A DNA stretch of 46,169 nucleotides from Hyphococcus sp. (GTDB lineage: Bacteria; Pseudomonadota; Alphaproteobacteria; Caulobacterales; Parvularculaceae), in contig JAJFGE010000036.1 of the NCBI GenBank assembly GCA_021776295.1, positions 1 to 46,169 on the forward strand, given 5' to 3'. The notes under the pieces were generated by a model. That model saw only the letters and a program-made list of their open reading frames with translations. It was not told where the DNA came from and ran no database searches. This document shows positions 33,926 to 42,413 of this stretch, in pieces. The stretch's first letter is position 1. The number at the start of each line of letters is the position of its first letter. The translations under genes and the position numbers were made by a program.

Positions 33926-36900
33926 CTAGAAGGAAGCGGTGGCGTTAACAAAAAACGACCGTTGAATTTGGTCATACCCAGACGACACGATGCGGCTGCC
34001 GCGTGTTGCATTGGATGCACCGCTTAACAATGGCGGTTCTTTGTCAAGTAGGTTGCTCACGCCAGCGGTCACACGAACGGTGTCAGTCACATCCTTGGTT
34101 AGGGATAAATCGACATACCAGCGCGATTCCGCCGTACAAACTGACCGGGTCAATTCTGGACCAATCAGGTTAGTGCTTGGCGAGAAGCTCGTGCACGATG
34201 ATTCAGCCGCGAGCGTCGCTGTTGATGCTCCTGTACCATCAAGATAGCGAGCATTCCCCAGCAATTGCCAACCGTTCCAGGTTAATGCCGCAGTTGAGTT
34301 CAATCGCTTCTTGGGAACACCGAAGTCACCCAGCAAGCTATCCGCCGGATCATCTATAAATATCTTTTCAGAACGCTTTGTTTGAATCGTAAGTGCGTTA
34401 CTGAAAAGCAGATCCACGGGCGAGTCGCCAATAACACCAAGTTCTTTTGCAAATCGGACGTTGATATCAACACCCTGCGATTTTTCCTCACCAATATTGA
34501 CGAATGACGCGTCTACGCCACCGACAAAGTCGATGGTCGAAAGAACACCGCGCCGCGGAAACACTCTGTCGCAAAATGGGCTTGTAAGGCCTGGCTCATC
34601 CCCGAAACATCGAGACAGAATTGTTTCTGGCGCGATCGATCGCACCGTATCTTCGATCTTGATGTCGAAGAATGCAACAGAGATATCAATATCAAAACTA
34701 TCGGAGATTGGCGGGCTCAATAATAGAGTAGCCGTATAGGATCTCGACGTTTCTGGATCAAGATCGTCGACCGCTCCTCCGACACGCACCGGAATAGTTG
34801 TTCCAGCTAGCAAGCCGAGAGACGTAGGATCTGCGCCATTTAGAATACAATTGTCGATTACAGTCTGTGATCGAGTATCCAGTGCGGGAACAAAAACCCC
34901 GCCGACGTTTGCGTTGTCAGGCACCGCACATGGATCAGAGTCGGAACCGGTGGAGCTGAATTGATTCCCCAGGAACTGTTCCCGCAGATTCGGAGCCCGG
35001 AACGATGTACCATAGGAACCGCTAATCGTTGTCCAGTCGTTTACACGCCAACTAGCTCGGGCGCGATAAGTTTCCTTGCTGCCAAAATTTGATTCATCCG
35101 TGAACCTGATCGCACCCTCAATATCGACGTTATCTAAAACAGGGATCAGCACTTCGCCATAGAAGTCGTAGATTGTGCGAGCTCCGCGTGTATTTCCTTC
35201 CGTCGCTTGGTTTTCACCCGCATTGAGCGCCTTTGATCCTAGTATTTCAGTTTGCGAATCAATGCGGTCCTTACGCCATTCCCCGCCGAGCGCGACAGCA
35301 ACATTTTTTTCGGACCACGGCCACGCCATAAGATCGCCACTCACGTAACCGGAAACGAGGCCCTGCTCGACAACCGTTCTATTAAGGCGGTCGGCGATCA
35401 GGAATTCAGCCTCTTCGTCTGTCAATCTCCCATCAACACCACCTTCAAAAATACCCGGTGCAAAGAAGTTGACGACCACACAATCACGCGGCTTTTCAAA
35501 GCCAGCGCCAGCCGCCGGGTTCAAGAGCCCGCAAGTCAGTTGGCCACTTGCATCAAAACGAAGGGTCGCTTGGGATAATTCAAGCGCCGACGAGTCCAAT
35601 ACAGCCTGGGAAACAAAGCCCACATTGCGGTCATATGATGCAAAGACATCGTAACCCCAACTGTGTTGCGAGAGCCAATTGTCGCCGCCAAAATCGCCAC
35701 GAATACCCCCAACAAACCTAGACTGGTTGAGCTCGGCGTCAAAAATTTGCGGCAATTGATCGAGCGACACGATTGGCGCAATGAGAAAGAATCCATCAGC
35801 ACTATTGAATGGATTCAATGGATTGTCGAATAATTGCAGGCTTCCATCCGGATTAACCAACAGATTACCGTTTGCATCCTCCATCGGAATATCTATTGCA
35901 ACGCCAGGGAATACTTGCTCCGGCACTTTCTGATCTTCCGTCGTTCGTGTGGAGAACAACCCCTCGAAATATAGCTCTGCGGTTCCGCCAACCAAATCGC
36001 TGACATCATAAGACCCCATTCCCATAAACGAGTACCGCTCCAGGCCAGACACAAGATGGGACGCCTGGATTTCATCTTCCTCAGAGAAAAACGGTATAAA
36101 CGGAAAACGACATCCGAGATCCACTTGCTCGACAACATCGCAGCCGGGTTGTAGCGACCCCGTAAAGTTTTCTCCTAATACCTGGGGCAGCGCTCTTGAA
36201 TCGCTGAAATTCGGTATGCCAATATTAGTAGACCCTGGCGTATAGAACGTTCCGAGAAGATCACCCGTCGCAATCGGAGCCCGAAGTGTCACGATGACAT
36301 TGTCGAACAATCCCTGCTGGCAAAATGATTGTATTTCACCATTTTCCGCTTCCTGAATACTGCGTGAACATGGAATGCGTGAACCAAGGGTTACCGGGTT
36401 TTGTTGAAAATACTCAACCCCGAAAACAAAGTTCGCGCGGTCTGTGCTAGCACCAGCGATAAAACCTACTTGTTTCACTTCGCCGCCGCCTGCTTCGGGA
36501 AATGTAAAGTTGGAGGAGATTTCCAATCCTTCAAAGTCATCGCGAAGCTTTAGGTCAACAACACCAGCAACTGCGTCGGCGCCGTAAACTGACGATGCGC
36601 CTTCAGTTACGATCGTGATGTTATCAATCAACGAAAAGGGAATAAGGTTTAAATCTGCCTGTGGCGGGCCGCCGCGAACACCACCAGGCCCAAGCCGACG
36701 ACCATTGAGCAGCACGAGTGTGCGTTCGGGATCAAGACCGCGTAAACCGATATTCGCTGAGCCAACGCCACCCGGTGGTGGCGGTTCAGTCGCGTTACTT
36801 GCGCCGGCGCTGGTAAATATATCAAGGTTATTTTGTTGACCGTTGGCGACCGTCGATCGCTGTAACAGATCCGAAATTCCCGTTATACCAACCTCTCGCG

Positions 36901-37141
36901 CCGCACTAACGTCTAAGTTTTGCAGCGGCGCCGCACTAGAATAAGAATCCCGCGCAATGCGCGACCCAGTAACAACAATGCGATCACCTTCATTGGCGAC
37001 AACGGAATCATCATCGGCTTGTATGGTTTCAACCGCTTGCGCAAAGGCTGGCCCGGAAAACACTCCCAAACCAGCAACTGCAAACACGCCAGTAAAGACC
37101 GTAGAGCGCAGTAGTGTTTTATCCAGAATTGATTTTCTCAT
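33926..37141 (-). CDS. TonB-dependent outer-membrane receptor 2
   Basis: A large TonB-dependent receptor, 1071 aa. Its first residues (MRKSILDKTLLRSTV) are nearly those of receptor 1. The signal peptide ends at GPAFAQ, and a TonB-box-like DRIVVTGSRIARD precedes the plug domain with LRGLDPERTLVLLNGRRLGPGG (quoted here as GLDPERTLVLLNGRRL) and GASSVYGADAVAGVVDLKL. Barrel strands run to the terminal Phe of NATASF. It lacks a recognisable siderophore or vitamin signature, so the substrate is open. The gene carries the same leader ORF and SD-hiding hairpin as receptor 1, and is paired with copies 2 and 3 of the exported family. Confidence 0.93.
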   Translation of the reverse strand: MRKSILDKTLLRSTVFTGVFAVAGLGVFSGPAFAQAVETIQADDDSVVANEGDRIVVTGSRIARDSYSSAAPLQNLDVSAAREVGITGISDLLQRSTVANGQQNNLDIFTSAGASNATEPPPPGGVGSANIGLRGLDPERTLVLLNGRRLGPGGVRGGPPQADLNLIPFSLIDNITIVTEGASSVYGADAVAGVVDLKLRDDFEGLEISSNFTFPEAGGGEVKQVGFIAGASTDRANFVFGVEYFQQNPVTLGSRIPCSRSIQEAENGEIQSFCQQGLFDNVIVTLRAPIATGDLLGTFYTPGSTNIGIPNFSDSRALPQVLGENFTGSLQPGCDVVEQVDLGCRFPFIPFFSEEDEIQASHLVSGLERYSFMGMGSYDVSDLVGGTAELYFEGLFSTRTTEDQKVPEQVFPGVAIDIPMEDANGNLLVNPDGSLQLFDNPLNPFNSADGFFLIAPIVSLDQLPQIFDAELNQSRFVGGIRGDFGGDNWLSQHSWGYDVFASYDRNVGFVSQAVLDSSALELSQATLRFDASGQLTCGLLNPAAGAGFEKPRDCVVVNFFAPGIFEGGVDGRLTDEEAEFLIADRLNRTVVEQGLVSGYVSGDLMAWPWSEKNVAVALGGEWRKDRIDSQTEILGSKALNAGENQATEGNTRGARTIYDFYGEVLIPVLDNVDIEGAIRFTDESNFGSKETYRARASWRVNDWTTISGSYGTSFRAPNLREQFLGNQFSSTGSDSDPCAVPDNANVGGVFVPALDTRSQTVIDNCILNGADPTSLGLLAGTTIPVRVGGAVDDLDPETSRSYTATLLLSPPISDSFDIDISVAFFDIKIEDTVRSIAPETILSRCFGDEPGLTSPFCDRVFPRRGVLSTIDFVGGVDASFVNIGEEKSQGVDINVRFAKELGVIGDSPVDLLFSNALTIQTKRSEKIFIDDPADSLLGDFGVPKKRLNSTAALTWNGWQLLGNARYLDGTGASTATLAAESSCTSFSPSTNLIGPELTRSVCTAESRWYVDLSLTKDVTDTVRVTAGVSNLLDKEPPLLSGASNATRGSRIVSSGYDQIQRSFFVNATASF

Positions 37142-37220
37142 TGGTATCCCTCCGATTAAGTTTGGAGGAATATTGGTTCAGCGGGCGCAGCAAACGCCTG
37201 TCCATAATGGACTTAATCAT
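37119..37220 (-). CDS. Leader ORF upstream of receptor 2 (33 codons, overlapping)
   Basis: An ATG at 37220 follows CGGAGGG with 6-nt spacing and opens exactly 33 codons, with TAA at 37119-37121, overlapping the first 23 bases of receptor 2 in another frame. The peptide begins MIKSIMDRRLLRPL and contains NRRDTNEK. Length, position of start and stop relative to the receptor, and the MxxSxMDxRxxRxL pattern are the same as in the leader ORF of receptor 1. Confidence 0.55.
   Translation of the reverse strand: MIKSIMDRRLLRPLNQYSSKLNRRDTNEKINSG
37145..37172 (-). promoter_or_regulatory. Hairpin sequestering the receptor 2 Shine-Dalgarno
   Basis: On the mRNA, TATTCCTCC (37172-37164) pairs with GGAGGGATA (37153-37145) across a 10-nt loop; the right arm is the SD of receptor 2. 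The outermost pair is U-A here and C-G in the receptor 1 hairpin, a compensatory change. The left arm could also pair with the identical GGAGGGATA of the leader ORF's own SD (37232-37224). Confidence 0.6.
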
Positions 37221-37233
37221 TAATATCCCTCCG

Positions 37234-37606
37234 GTCCGTACGTGCCGCGCAACCAAAACATCCAACTAACGGCGCTTTTTCACACTGGAGTAAAAGCAAT
37301 GGGAAAAAGTACATGCCGGAAGAGCGACCCACACTTAACCTGAAGCTAATGGCAACCTTCGAGCAGCGTCAACATTGTTAATGCACGCTTCATCGCAGCG
37401 CATTGCACATGTACCATATTAGCAACATGAACCAGCCCTTTGTTTGCAATTGCGAAAGTGTTTTAAATAATTGGTAAATGTTTTGTTGTTTCGCACCGCA
37501 ACAGAGGTATTGATTTAGCTGTATCATCCATCTTTGATATGACTTTTAGCGTGTTTGTTCCTGTTATCGTCAGTTATTGTTCCTTAGAGCTAGTTTGGAC
37601 GGGTTT
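37234..37606. other. Divergent intergenic region between receptor 2 and the hydrolase
   Basis: About 370 bp that become AT-rich from 37380 onward. Besides the receptor promoter-like block I see no gene, terminator or clear promoter for the hydrolase. Confidence 0.6.
37344..37372 (-). promoter_or_regulatory. Conserved promoter-like block upstream of receptor 2
   Basis: TTGACG (37372-37367) and, 17 bases on, TTAGCT (37349-37344) on the minus strand. The block TGTTGACGCTGCTC and the downstream GCTTC match the equivalent block of receptor 1, 147 versus 153 bp from the leader ATG. Confidence 0.35.
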
Positions 37607-38470
37607 GTGATTATACAACATTGCGTGAGGCGCATTACCATTGGGAATACGCTTTCGATGAGTGTTCGCCGCTATGCCGGCGGCGCGAGAACGCCGGTCC
37701 TGTGCATTCCGGGCCTGACCCGCAACACCAGCGATTTTGATGATCTCGCGCCAAAGATTGCCGCTACTGGCCGCGACGTTATTACGGTCAGTCTGCGCGG
37801 GCGCGGGCGCTCAGACTGGGACACGGACTATCTCAACTACCACCCGGAAACTTACCGCGATGATGTTCTGACAGTCCTCGACGAACTTGGCGTCCCCTCG
37901 GCGATTTTTGTCGGCACTTCGCTTGGTGGAATTGTCACGATGGCGACCCACGCATCTTCACCGGAGCGGGTTAAGGCCGCGGTGCTCAACGATATCGGCC
38001 CGGAACTGGCGCCGGAGGGGATTGCCCGCATCGCCGGTTATGTCGGCGCGGGCGCCGGCGCCGGTCCGGCAGCCTCGCTTGAAGAGGCCGCGGCGCGCAT
38101 CCGGGCGATTAACGAGGTTGCTTTCCCGGATGCGAGCGACGCTGAATGGCTGGTGTTCGCCCGGCGCACCTTTCATGAGACCGCAACCGGCGAGTGGGTG
38201 TTAGATTACGATCCCAATATCGCCCGCGCGCTTATGGAGCTCGGCCCGGCGCCGGATCTATGGCCGGCGTTTGAAAGCCTTAAAGCAATCTCGACCCTTG
38301 TGCTTCGCGGCGGCTTAAGCGATTTGCTGTCGCCGGAAATCGTCGGAAAAATGCGCGCCATCCATTCGGCGTTCGACTATGTGGAAGTTCCACGCATCGG
38401 CCATGCACCGATGATGACCGAGCCGGTCGCCTGGGCGGCGCTTGATAAGTTCCTTATGGGGATTGACTAA
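37607..38470 (+). CDS. Alpha/beta hydrolase
   Basis: A soluble hydrolase of the alpha/beta fold, 287 aa from the chosen start. The oxyanion segment CIPGLTRNTSDF, the nucleophile elbow VGTSLGG (Ser near residue 105), and the C-terminal RIGHAPMM with the catalytic His are visible; the acid residue is probably the Asp in GGLSDLLS. Related sequences are annotated as esterases, 3-oxoadipate enol-lactonase-like or dehalogenase-like, so no substrate is named. The GTG at 37607 is preferred over the TTG at 37577; an ATG at 37658 is also possible. Its TAA lies in the first bases of the palindromic repeat at 38467. Confidence 0.82.
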   Translation: MIIQHCVRRITIGNTLSMSVRRYAGGARTPVLCIPGLTRNTSDFDDLAPKIAATGRDVITVSLRGRGRSDWDTDYLNYHPETYRDDVLTVLDELGVPSAIFVGTSLGGIVTMATHASSPERVKAAVLNDIGPELAPEGIARIAGYVGAGAGAGPAASLEEAAARIRAINEVAFPDASDAEWLVFARRTFHETATGEWVLDYDPNIARALMELGPAPDLWPAFESLKAISTLVLRGGLSDLLSPEIVGKMRAIHSAFDYVEVPRIGHAPMMTEPVAWAALDKFLMGID

Positions 38471-38516
38471 AGTATCAGGCGATTAACAGGAATCGCCTGA
38501 TACTTTAGATTCTTTG
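38467..38516 (+). terminator. Terminator hairpin of the alpha/beta hydrolase
   Basis: A perfect 18-bp stem (38467-38484 with 38491-38508) with a 6-nt AACAGG loop, followed by ATTCTTTG. The hydrolase stop codon (38468-38470) is inside the left arm. It is the first hairpin of the repeat at 38467-38574. Confidence 0.85.
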
Positions 38517-38574
38517 TCGCGCACCGGCCCGCGCGCGAAGGCGCGCTAACTATAAATTGACCGTCTTCGCGGTC
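38467..38574 (+). repeat. Structured palindromic repeat, copy A
   Basis: Three successive hairpins: the 18-bp terminator stem, GCGCGC-GAAG-GCGCGC (38531-38546) and GACCG-TCTTCG-CGGTC (38559-38574). The linker ATTCTTTGTCGCGCACCGG is close to that of copy B at 45744-45866. The stems of the two copies differ by paired changes. The sequence on to 38650 is non-coding and includes CATCCTGAGCAAAGTCGAA, a motif that recurs in many bacterial intergenic repeats. Confidence 0.75.
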
Positions 38575-38651
38575 GGAGGCGAAAAACCGGCCTCATCCTG
38601 AGCAAAGTCGAAGTGCCCACTCTTTCACCCGGCGCTCTAAGCTGGGCCACG

Positions 38652-39392
38652 CTAACCGGCGGCGCCATGAATACCGCATTCAGTTTTCGCCGATCCGCGC
38701 CAGCGCCCGGCACGCACATCCTCGCCGGCGGCAACCGGATGAGTGCATGGCCAGCAACCGATCGACGGATAGTCTTGCGCGACCAGCGGATGCGCCGGCA
38801 AATCGGTCGCCGCAACATAATCGGCGACATCGTCGCTCGACCAGCGGATCAACGGATTGACCTTGATATGCGCGCCGCCAGCCTCAAACGCCGGCAGGTT
38901 GATGCGGCCCGCGCCATGAAACTGTTTGCGTCCGGTAATCCAGGCGTCAAAACCGTCCAGCGCGGCGGCTAGCGGCTCGACCTTGCGCAAGGTGCAACAG
39001 GCGTCCGCATCGCGTTTCCACAAACCCCCATCGCCGTCATGGGTTTCAACATCTTCCGCCTTCGGACGAATATCGCGAATGTCCGTAAGGCCAAGCTGAT
39101 TGGCGAGCTTGCGGCGATAGCTGAGCGTTTGCGCGAAATGTTTGCCGGTCTCGAGAAAAATCACCGGAATCGATTTGTCGATTTCTGACACAAGATGCAA
39201 CAGCGCTGCTGATTCCGCGCCAAAGGACGACACCAGCGCGATGCGCCCCGGGAACTCTGTCTCAATCGCGTGACGCAATATCTCTTGCGCATCCGAACAG
39301 GAATATTGCATCGCCAGCCTGCGCGCGTGCAAGTCGCGTTCAGTTTCCGGACGGGTTTCGGCCGGCGCCAGCGTTGCTAAGTTTATATTCAT
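38652..39392 (-). CDS. cysH: Assimilatory adenylyl-/phosphoadenylyl-sulfate reductase, [4Fe-4S] type
   Basis: Reduces activated sulfate (APS, possibly PAPS) to sulfite with thioredoxin. SSFGAESAALLH is the PP-loop, ACCTLRKVEPL and IGCWPCTHPV give the CC/CxxC cysteines of an Fe-S cluster, and RWRGSAKTECGIH holds the catalytic Cys. The cluster cysteines are the mark of APS-type reductases, so APS is the likelier substrate. Length 246 aa. Last gene of the sulfur operon, 13 bp after DUF934. Confidence 0.93.
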   Translation of the reverse strand: MNINLATLAPAETRPETERDLHARRLAMQYSCSDAQEILRHAIETEFPGRIALVSSFGAESAALLHLVSEIDKSIPVIFLETGKHFAQTLSYRRKLANQLGLTDIRDIRPKAEDVETHDGDGGLWKRDADACCTLRKVEPLAAALDGFDAWITGRKQFHGAGRINLPAFEAGGAHIKVNPLIRWSSDDVADYVAATDLPAHPLVAQDYPSIGCWPCTHPVAAGEDVRAGRWRGSAKTECGIHGAAG

Positions 39393-39405
39393 CTAACAAA
39401 ATCCA

Positions 39406-39870
39406 TTATGCTGCGGCGGGGCGATCAAGACGGCGCCGCCAAACCGGCTCGGCGCGGTCAGCGGCGGGCTGGTAGGCGAAGGAGAATTCCGCCAGCGCCG
39501 CCGTCGCGGCGGCCGCATCCTCGCCGGTAAATTCAAACGCATCAAAGCCGCAGCGCGCCATGAACAGCGCCTGATCGCGCAACACATCGCCGCGCGCTCT
39601 AATCTCACCAGTATACCCAAACCGTTCGCGCAATAGCCGCGCCTGCGAATAGGCGCGCCCGTCCTTGAAAGTCGGGAACTTTAAAATAATAATCCCGAAG
39701 CTGGAGAGATCTTCGGCAAAGTGTTCAACGCCGATATCATTTTCGATGACCAGCGCCGTCGCGTCTGCATGTGCCTGCGGATTATCGCACCAGTCTTCGA
39801 GACTGACTTCTTGCAACGGTTCTTCCAGTGCCGGCGCAAAGTCGGATCCAAATAATTTAAGCAGCGGCAT
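39406..39870 (-). CDS. DUF934 protein of the sulfite-reduction operon
   Basis: A 154-aa protein of the DUF934 family, regularly found next to sulfite reductase genes and thought to help that step; its biochemical role is unknown. Recognisable segments are FGIIILKFPTFKDGRAYSQA and RARGDVLRDQALFMARCGFD. The ATG at 39870 is chosen because GGAGG precedes it and it overlaps the cysI stop by 14 bp. The frame is open to 40134, but the extra 88 residues would lie antisense-like over cysI. Confidence 0.85.
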   Translation of the reverse strand: MPLLKLFGSDFAPALEEPLQEVSLEDWCDNPQAHADATALVIENDIGVEHFAEDLSSFGIIILKFPTFKDGRAYSQARLLRERFGYTGEIRARGDVLRDQALFMARCGFDAFEFTGEDAAAATAALAEFSFAYQPAADRAEPVWRRRLDRPAAA

Positions 39871-41512
39871 AAAGCGCCTCCTTGAAGGGGTCTGCGCCGA
39901 GGCGCCGGTAAGTATCGATAAATCGTTCATTGTCCAGACGGTTTTCACGGTAGTAATCGACCAGTCTTTCAACCGCGCCCACAGCATCGCCGGATGAAAG
40001 TCCACGGCCGACAATCTCGCCGAGCGAGGCGTCTTCGGCGCCCGAACCGCCAAGCGTGATCTGGTAGAATTCCTCGCCCTTTTTATCGACGCCCAGAATG
40101 CCGATATGGCCAACATGGTGATGGCCGCAGGCATTGATGCAGCCGGAAATTTTTATTTTTAACTCGCCAATATCTTCCTGCTGCTCAAGGTCTGCAAACC
40201 GCTCTGAAATGCGCTGTGCGATGGGGATCGAGCGGGTGTTGGCAAGCGTGCAATAGTCAAGGCCGGGGCAAGCGATGATGTCGCTGACGAGGCGAATATT
40301 GGGGGTCGCCAGTTCTTGCGCCGCAAGCGCTTGCCACACCGCGTAGAGGTCATCCTTTTTGACATGCGGCAGCACCAGATTTTGCTCATGCGTGGCGCGG
40401 ATTTCATCTTGCGAATATTGCGCCGCTAAATCTGCTACCGCCTCCATCTGCACGTCGGAAATGTCGCCGGGAATGCCGCCAACCGGCTTCAGCGAGATAT
40501 TGACGATGGCGTAACCGGGCGCTTTATGGGCGAGCGTATTCACCCGAAGCCAGCGGGCAAACGCAGCGTCGTCCTTACGTTTTTGCTCCAGTGCCGCGCT
40601 CTCAGCCGACAGGTCTTCAAAATTCGGCGGCGCAAAATAAGTGCGGATACGATCAATTTCTTCTGCTGGAAGATCAATTTCTGACTTGCGGATCGCCGCC
40701 CATTCCGCTTCTACCAAATCGGTGAATTTTTGCACGCCGCCGGCATTCACTAAAATTTTGATACGCGCTTTATAGAGATTGTCGCGACGGCCTTCGAGAT
40801 TATAAACCCGCAGCACCGCCTCCAGATAAGACAGCAAATTCTTCTTCGGTAAAAATTCGCGGATGGTGTGGCCGACATAGGGCGTGCGTCCGAGCCCGCC
40901 GCCGACAATGACTTCAAAGCCAATCTCGCCGGCGTCATTTTTATGAATGCGCAAGCCAATATCATGCAGCCGGATTGCAGCGCGATCACTTTGCGATGCG
41001 GTGACGGCGATCTTGAACTTGCGCGGCAGGAATGTGAATTCCGGATGAAACGTCGACCACTGGCGGATAACCTCACACCAGATGCGCGGGTCCTCGACCT
41101 CGTCAGCCGCAGCGCCGGCAAATTGATCCGATGTCACATTGCGGATGCAATTGCCCGAGGTCTGGATGGCGTGCATTTCAACTTCAGCCAGATCATCGAG
41201 AATATCCGGCACATCAACCAGCGCCGGCCAGTTATATTGAATGTTCTGGCGGGTGGTGAAATGGCCGTAGCCTTTGTCGTATTTACGCGCGACATGAGCC
41301 AGCTTGCGCATCTGCCGTGACGACAGTGTGCCATAGGGAATGGCGACGCGCAGCATATAGGCGTGAAGCTGGAGATAGAGCCCGTTCATCAACCGCAAAG
41401 GCTTGAACTGATCTTCGCTCAGCTCGCCGGAAAGCCGACGCTCAACTTGTCCGCGAAATTGCGCAACCCGTTCGCCAACCAGCGTCGCGTCAAACTCGTC
41501 ATAACGATACAT
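39857..41512 (-). CDS. cysI: Sulfite reductase hemoprotein (siroheme, [4Fe-4S])
   Basis: Catalyses the six-electron reduction of sulfite to sulfide. The siroheme-[4Fe-4S] ligands appear as ACPGLDYC (C-x5-C) and SGCINACGHHHVGHIG (C-x3-C) near residues 425-475. The N-terminal half has GYGHFTTRQNIQYNWP and the TSGNCIRNVTSD segment common to nitrite and sulfite reductases. Context with cysG, cysH and DUF934 decides for sulfite. Length 551 aa. Its ATG overlaps the GST stop by one base (TGATG). Confidence 0.93.
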   Translation of the reverse strand: MYRYDEFDATLVGERVAQFRGQVERRLSGELSEDQFKPLRLMNGLYLQLHAYMLRVAIPYGTLSSRQMRKLAHVARKYDKGYGHFTTRQNIQYNWPALVDVPDILDDLAEVEMHAIQTSGNCIRNVTSDQFAGAAADEVEDPRIWCEVIRQWSTFHPEFTFLPRKFKIAVTASQSDRAAIRLHDIGLRIHKNDAGEIGFEVIVGGGLGRTPYVGHTIREFLPKKNLLSYLEAVLRVYNLEGRRDNLYKARIKILVNAGGVQKFTDLVEAEWAAIRKSEIDLPAEEIDRIRTYFAPPNFEDLSAESAALEQKRKDDAAFARWLRVNTLAHKAPGYAIVNISLKPVGGIPGDISDVQMEAVADLAAQYSQDEIRATHEQNLVLPHVKKDDLYAVWQALAAQELATPNIRLVSDIIACPGLDYCTLANTRSIPIAQRISERFADLEQQEDIGELKIKISGCINACGHHHVGHIGILGVDKKGEEFYQITLGGSGAEDASLGEIVGRGLSSGDAVGAVERLVDYYRENRLDNERFIDTYRRLGADPFKEALYAAA

Positions 41513-42129
41513 CAGCCGGCCTCCGGGACAGGGTCAATCGACAGCGCTTTTTCAACCCGTGCAATCCAGGCCCGCACCGAAGGAAAGCCGGAAAGGTCGA
41601 ACCCGCCCCCATCGGCAAGGCGCGTATAGGCGACGAGGGCAATGTCGGCGAGGGTCAGGCTGTCGCCTGCGAGATAGTCCGTATCCTGAACGGTGCACTC
41701 CATCAGCCCGAGCGCTGCTTCGCCGCGCGGCAGCCACTCAGCGTCGATTTTTTCATCCGTATGGCCAAGATAGGCTTTGCGGAAACGCCGCCCGGCAATA
41801 TAGGGCTCATGTGAATTTTGCTCCCAGAACAACCATTTAAACACGCATGCCCGCTCATACGGATCACTGGGCAGCAAAGCGCCGTTATGGGCTTCGACCA
41901 GATAGACCATAATCGCATTGGACTGCGTCAGGATACGCCCGTCGGCGAGCACTGCTGTCGGGACCTGTCCAAACGGATTGATCGCCAGGAATTCATCAGT
42001 ACGGGTCTCGCCCTTTAAAATATCAAGCGCGACCCAGTCATAATCGAGCCCAAGGTAGTCGGCTGTCCATTTTGTCTTTAGACAATTGCCGCTGATCGGG
42101 TCGCCATAGAGTTTAAGCCTGTCGCTCAT
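41512..42129 (-). CDS. Glutathione S-transferase family protein
   Basis: A GST-fold protein of 205 aa. The thioredoxin-like N-domain has LYGDPISGNCLKTKW, with Ser or Cys as possible thiol-activating residues, and the cis-Pro segment INPFGQVPTAVL. The helical C-domain has the N-capping motif YLAGDSLTLADIALVAY. The ATG at 42129 overlaps the stop of the DUF2849 gene (ATGA). Its place inside an assimilatory sulfate-reduction operon suggests a thiol-related job, such as handling sulfite or a glutathione intermediate, which is inference. Confidence 0.88.
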   Translation of the reverse strand: MSDRLKLYGDPISGNCLKTKWTADYLGLDYDWVALDILKGETRTDEFLAINPFGQVPTAVLADGRILTQSNAIMVYLVEAHNGALLPSDPYERACVFKWLFWEQNSHEPYIAGRRFRKAYLGHTDEKIDAEWLPRGEAALGLMECTVQDTDYLAGDSLTLADIALVAYTRLADGGGFDLSGFPSVRAWIARVEKALSIDPVPEAG

Positions 42130-42413
42130 GCGCAGCACTCCGCCTGCAGACCGAGGTCGCCGCGCACGGTCGGGCCGGCACCGCGAATGGTCTCGCGGAT
42201 GATGGCGCGACCGGACGGCGTGCCGTCTGCGGTGACATCGATAATGTAGGCGTCGGTAATTTCCCGGACCCGCAACTGCGCGGCGCCAAGCACCGGGGCG
42301 ATGTCGTCATCGTCAAACCGCGCCGCCTCACTGCGTTGCGTCGTCCACTGATCATCGTCACGGAGATAAACCACCGCGCCGTCGTTGAGACGGTTTCCTG
42401 TAATCGCTTTCAT
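42126..42413 (-). CDS. DUF2849 protein of the sulfite-reduction operon
   Basis: A 95-aa protein of the DUF2849 family, small proteins found almost only between cysG and cysI in alphaproteobacteria. The N-terminal NRLNDGAVVYLRDDDQW is typical. It starts by ATGA overlap with the cysG stop and ends by ATGA overlap with the GST gene, so it is translated as part of the operon. Function unknown; a helper of siroheme insertion or sulfite reductase is plausible. Confidence 0.82.
   Translation of the reverse strand: MKAITGNRLNDGAVVYLRDDDQWTTQRSEAARFDDDDIAPVLGAAQLRVREITDAYIIDVTADGTPSGRAIIRETIRGAGPTVRGDLGLQAECCA

Noticed and set aside
39871-40134. A longer N-terminus for the DUF934 gene
   Set aside because: It would overlap cysI by more than 270 bp, whereas an SD and the family-typical start sit at 39870.
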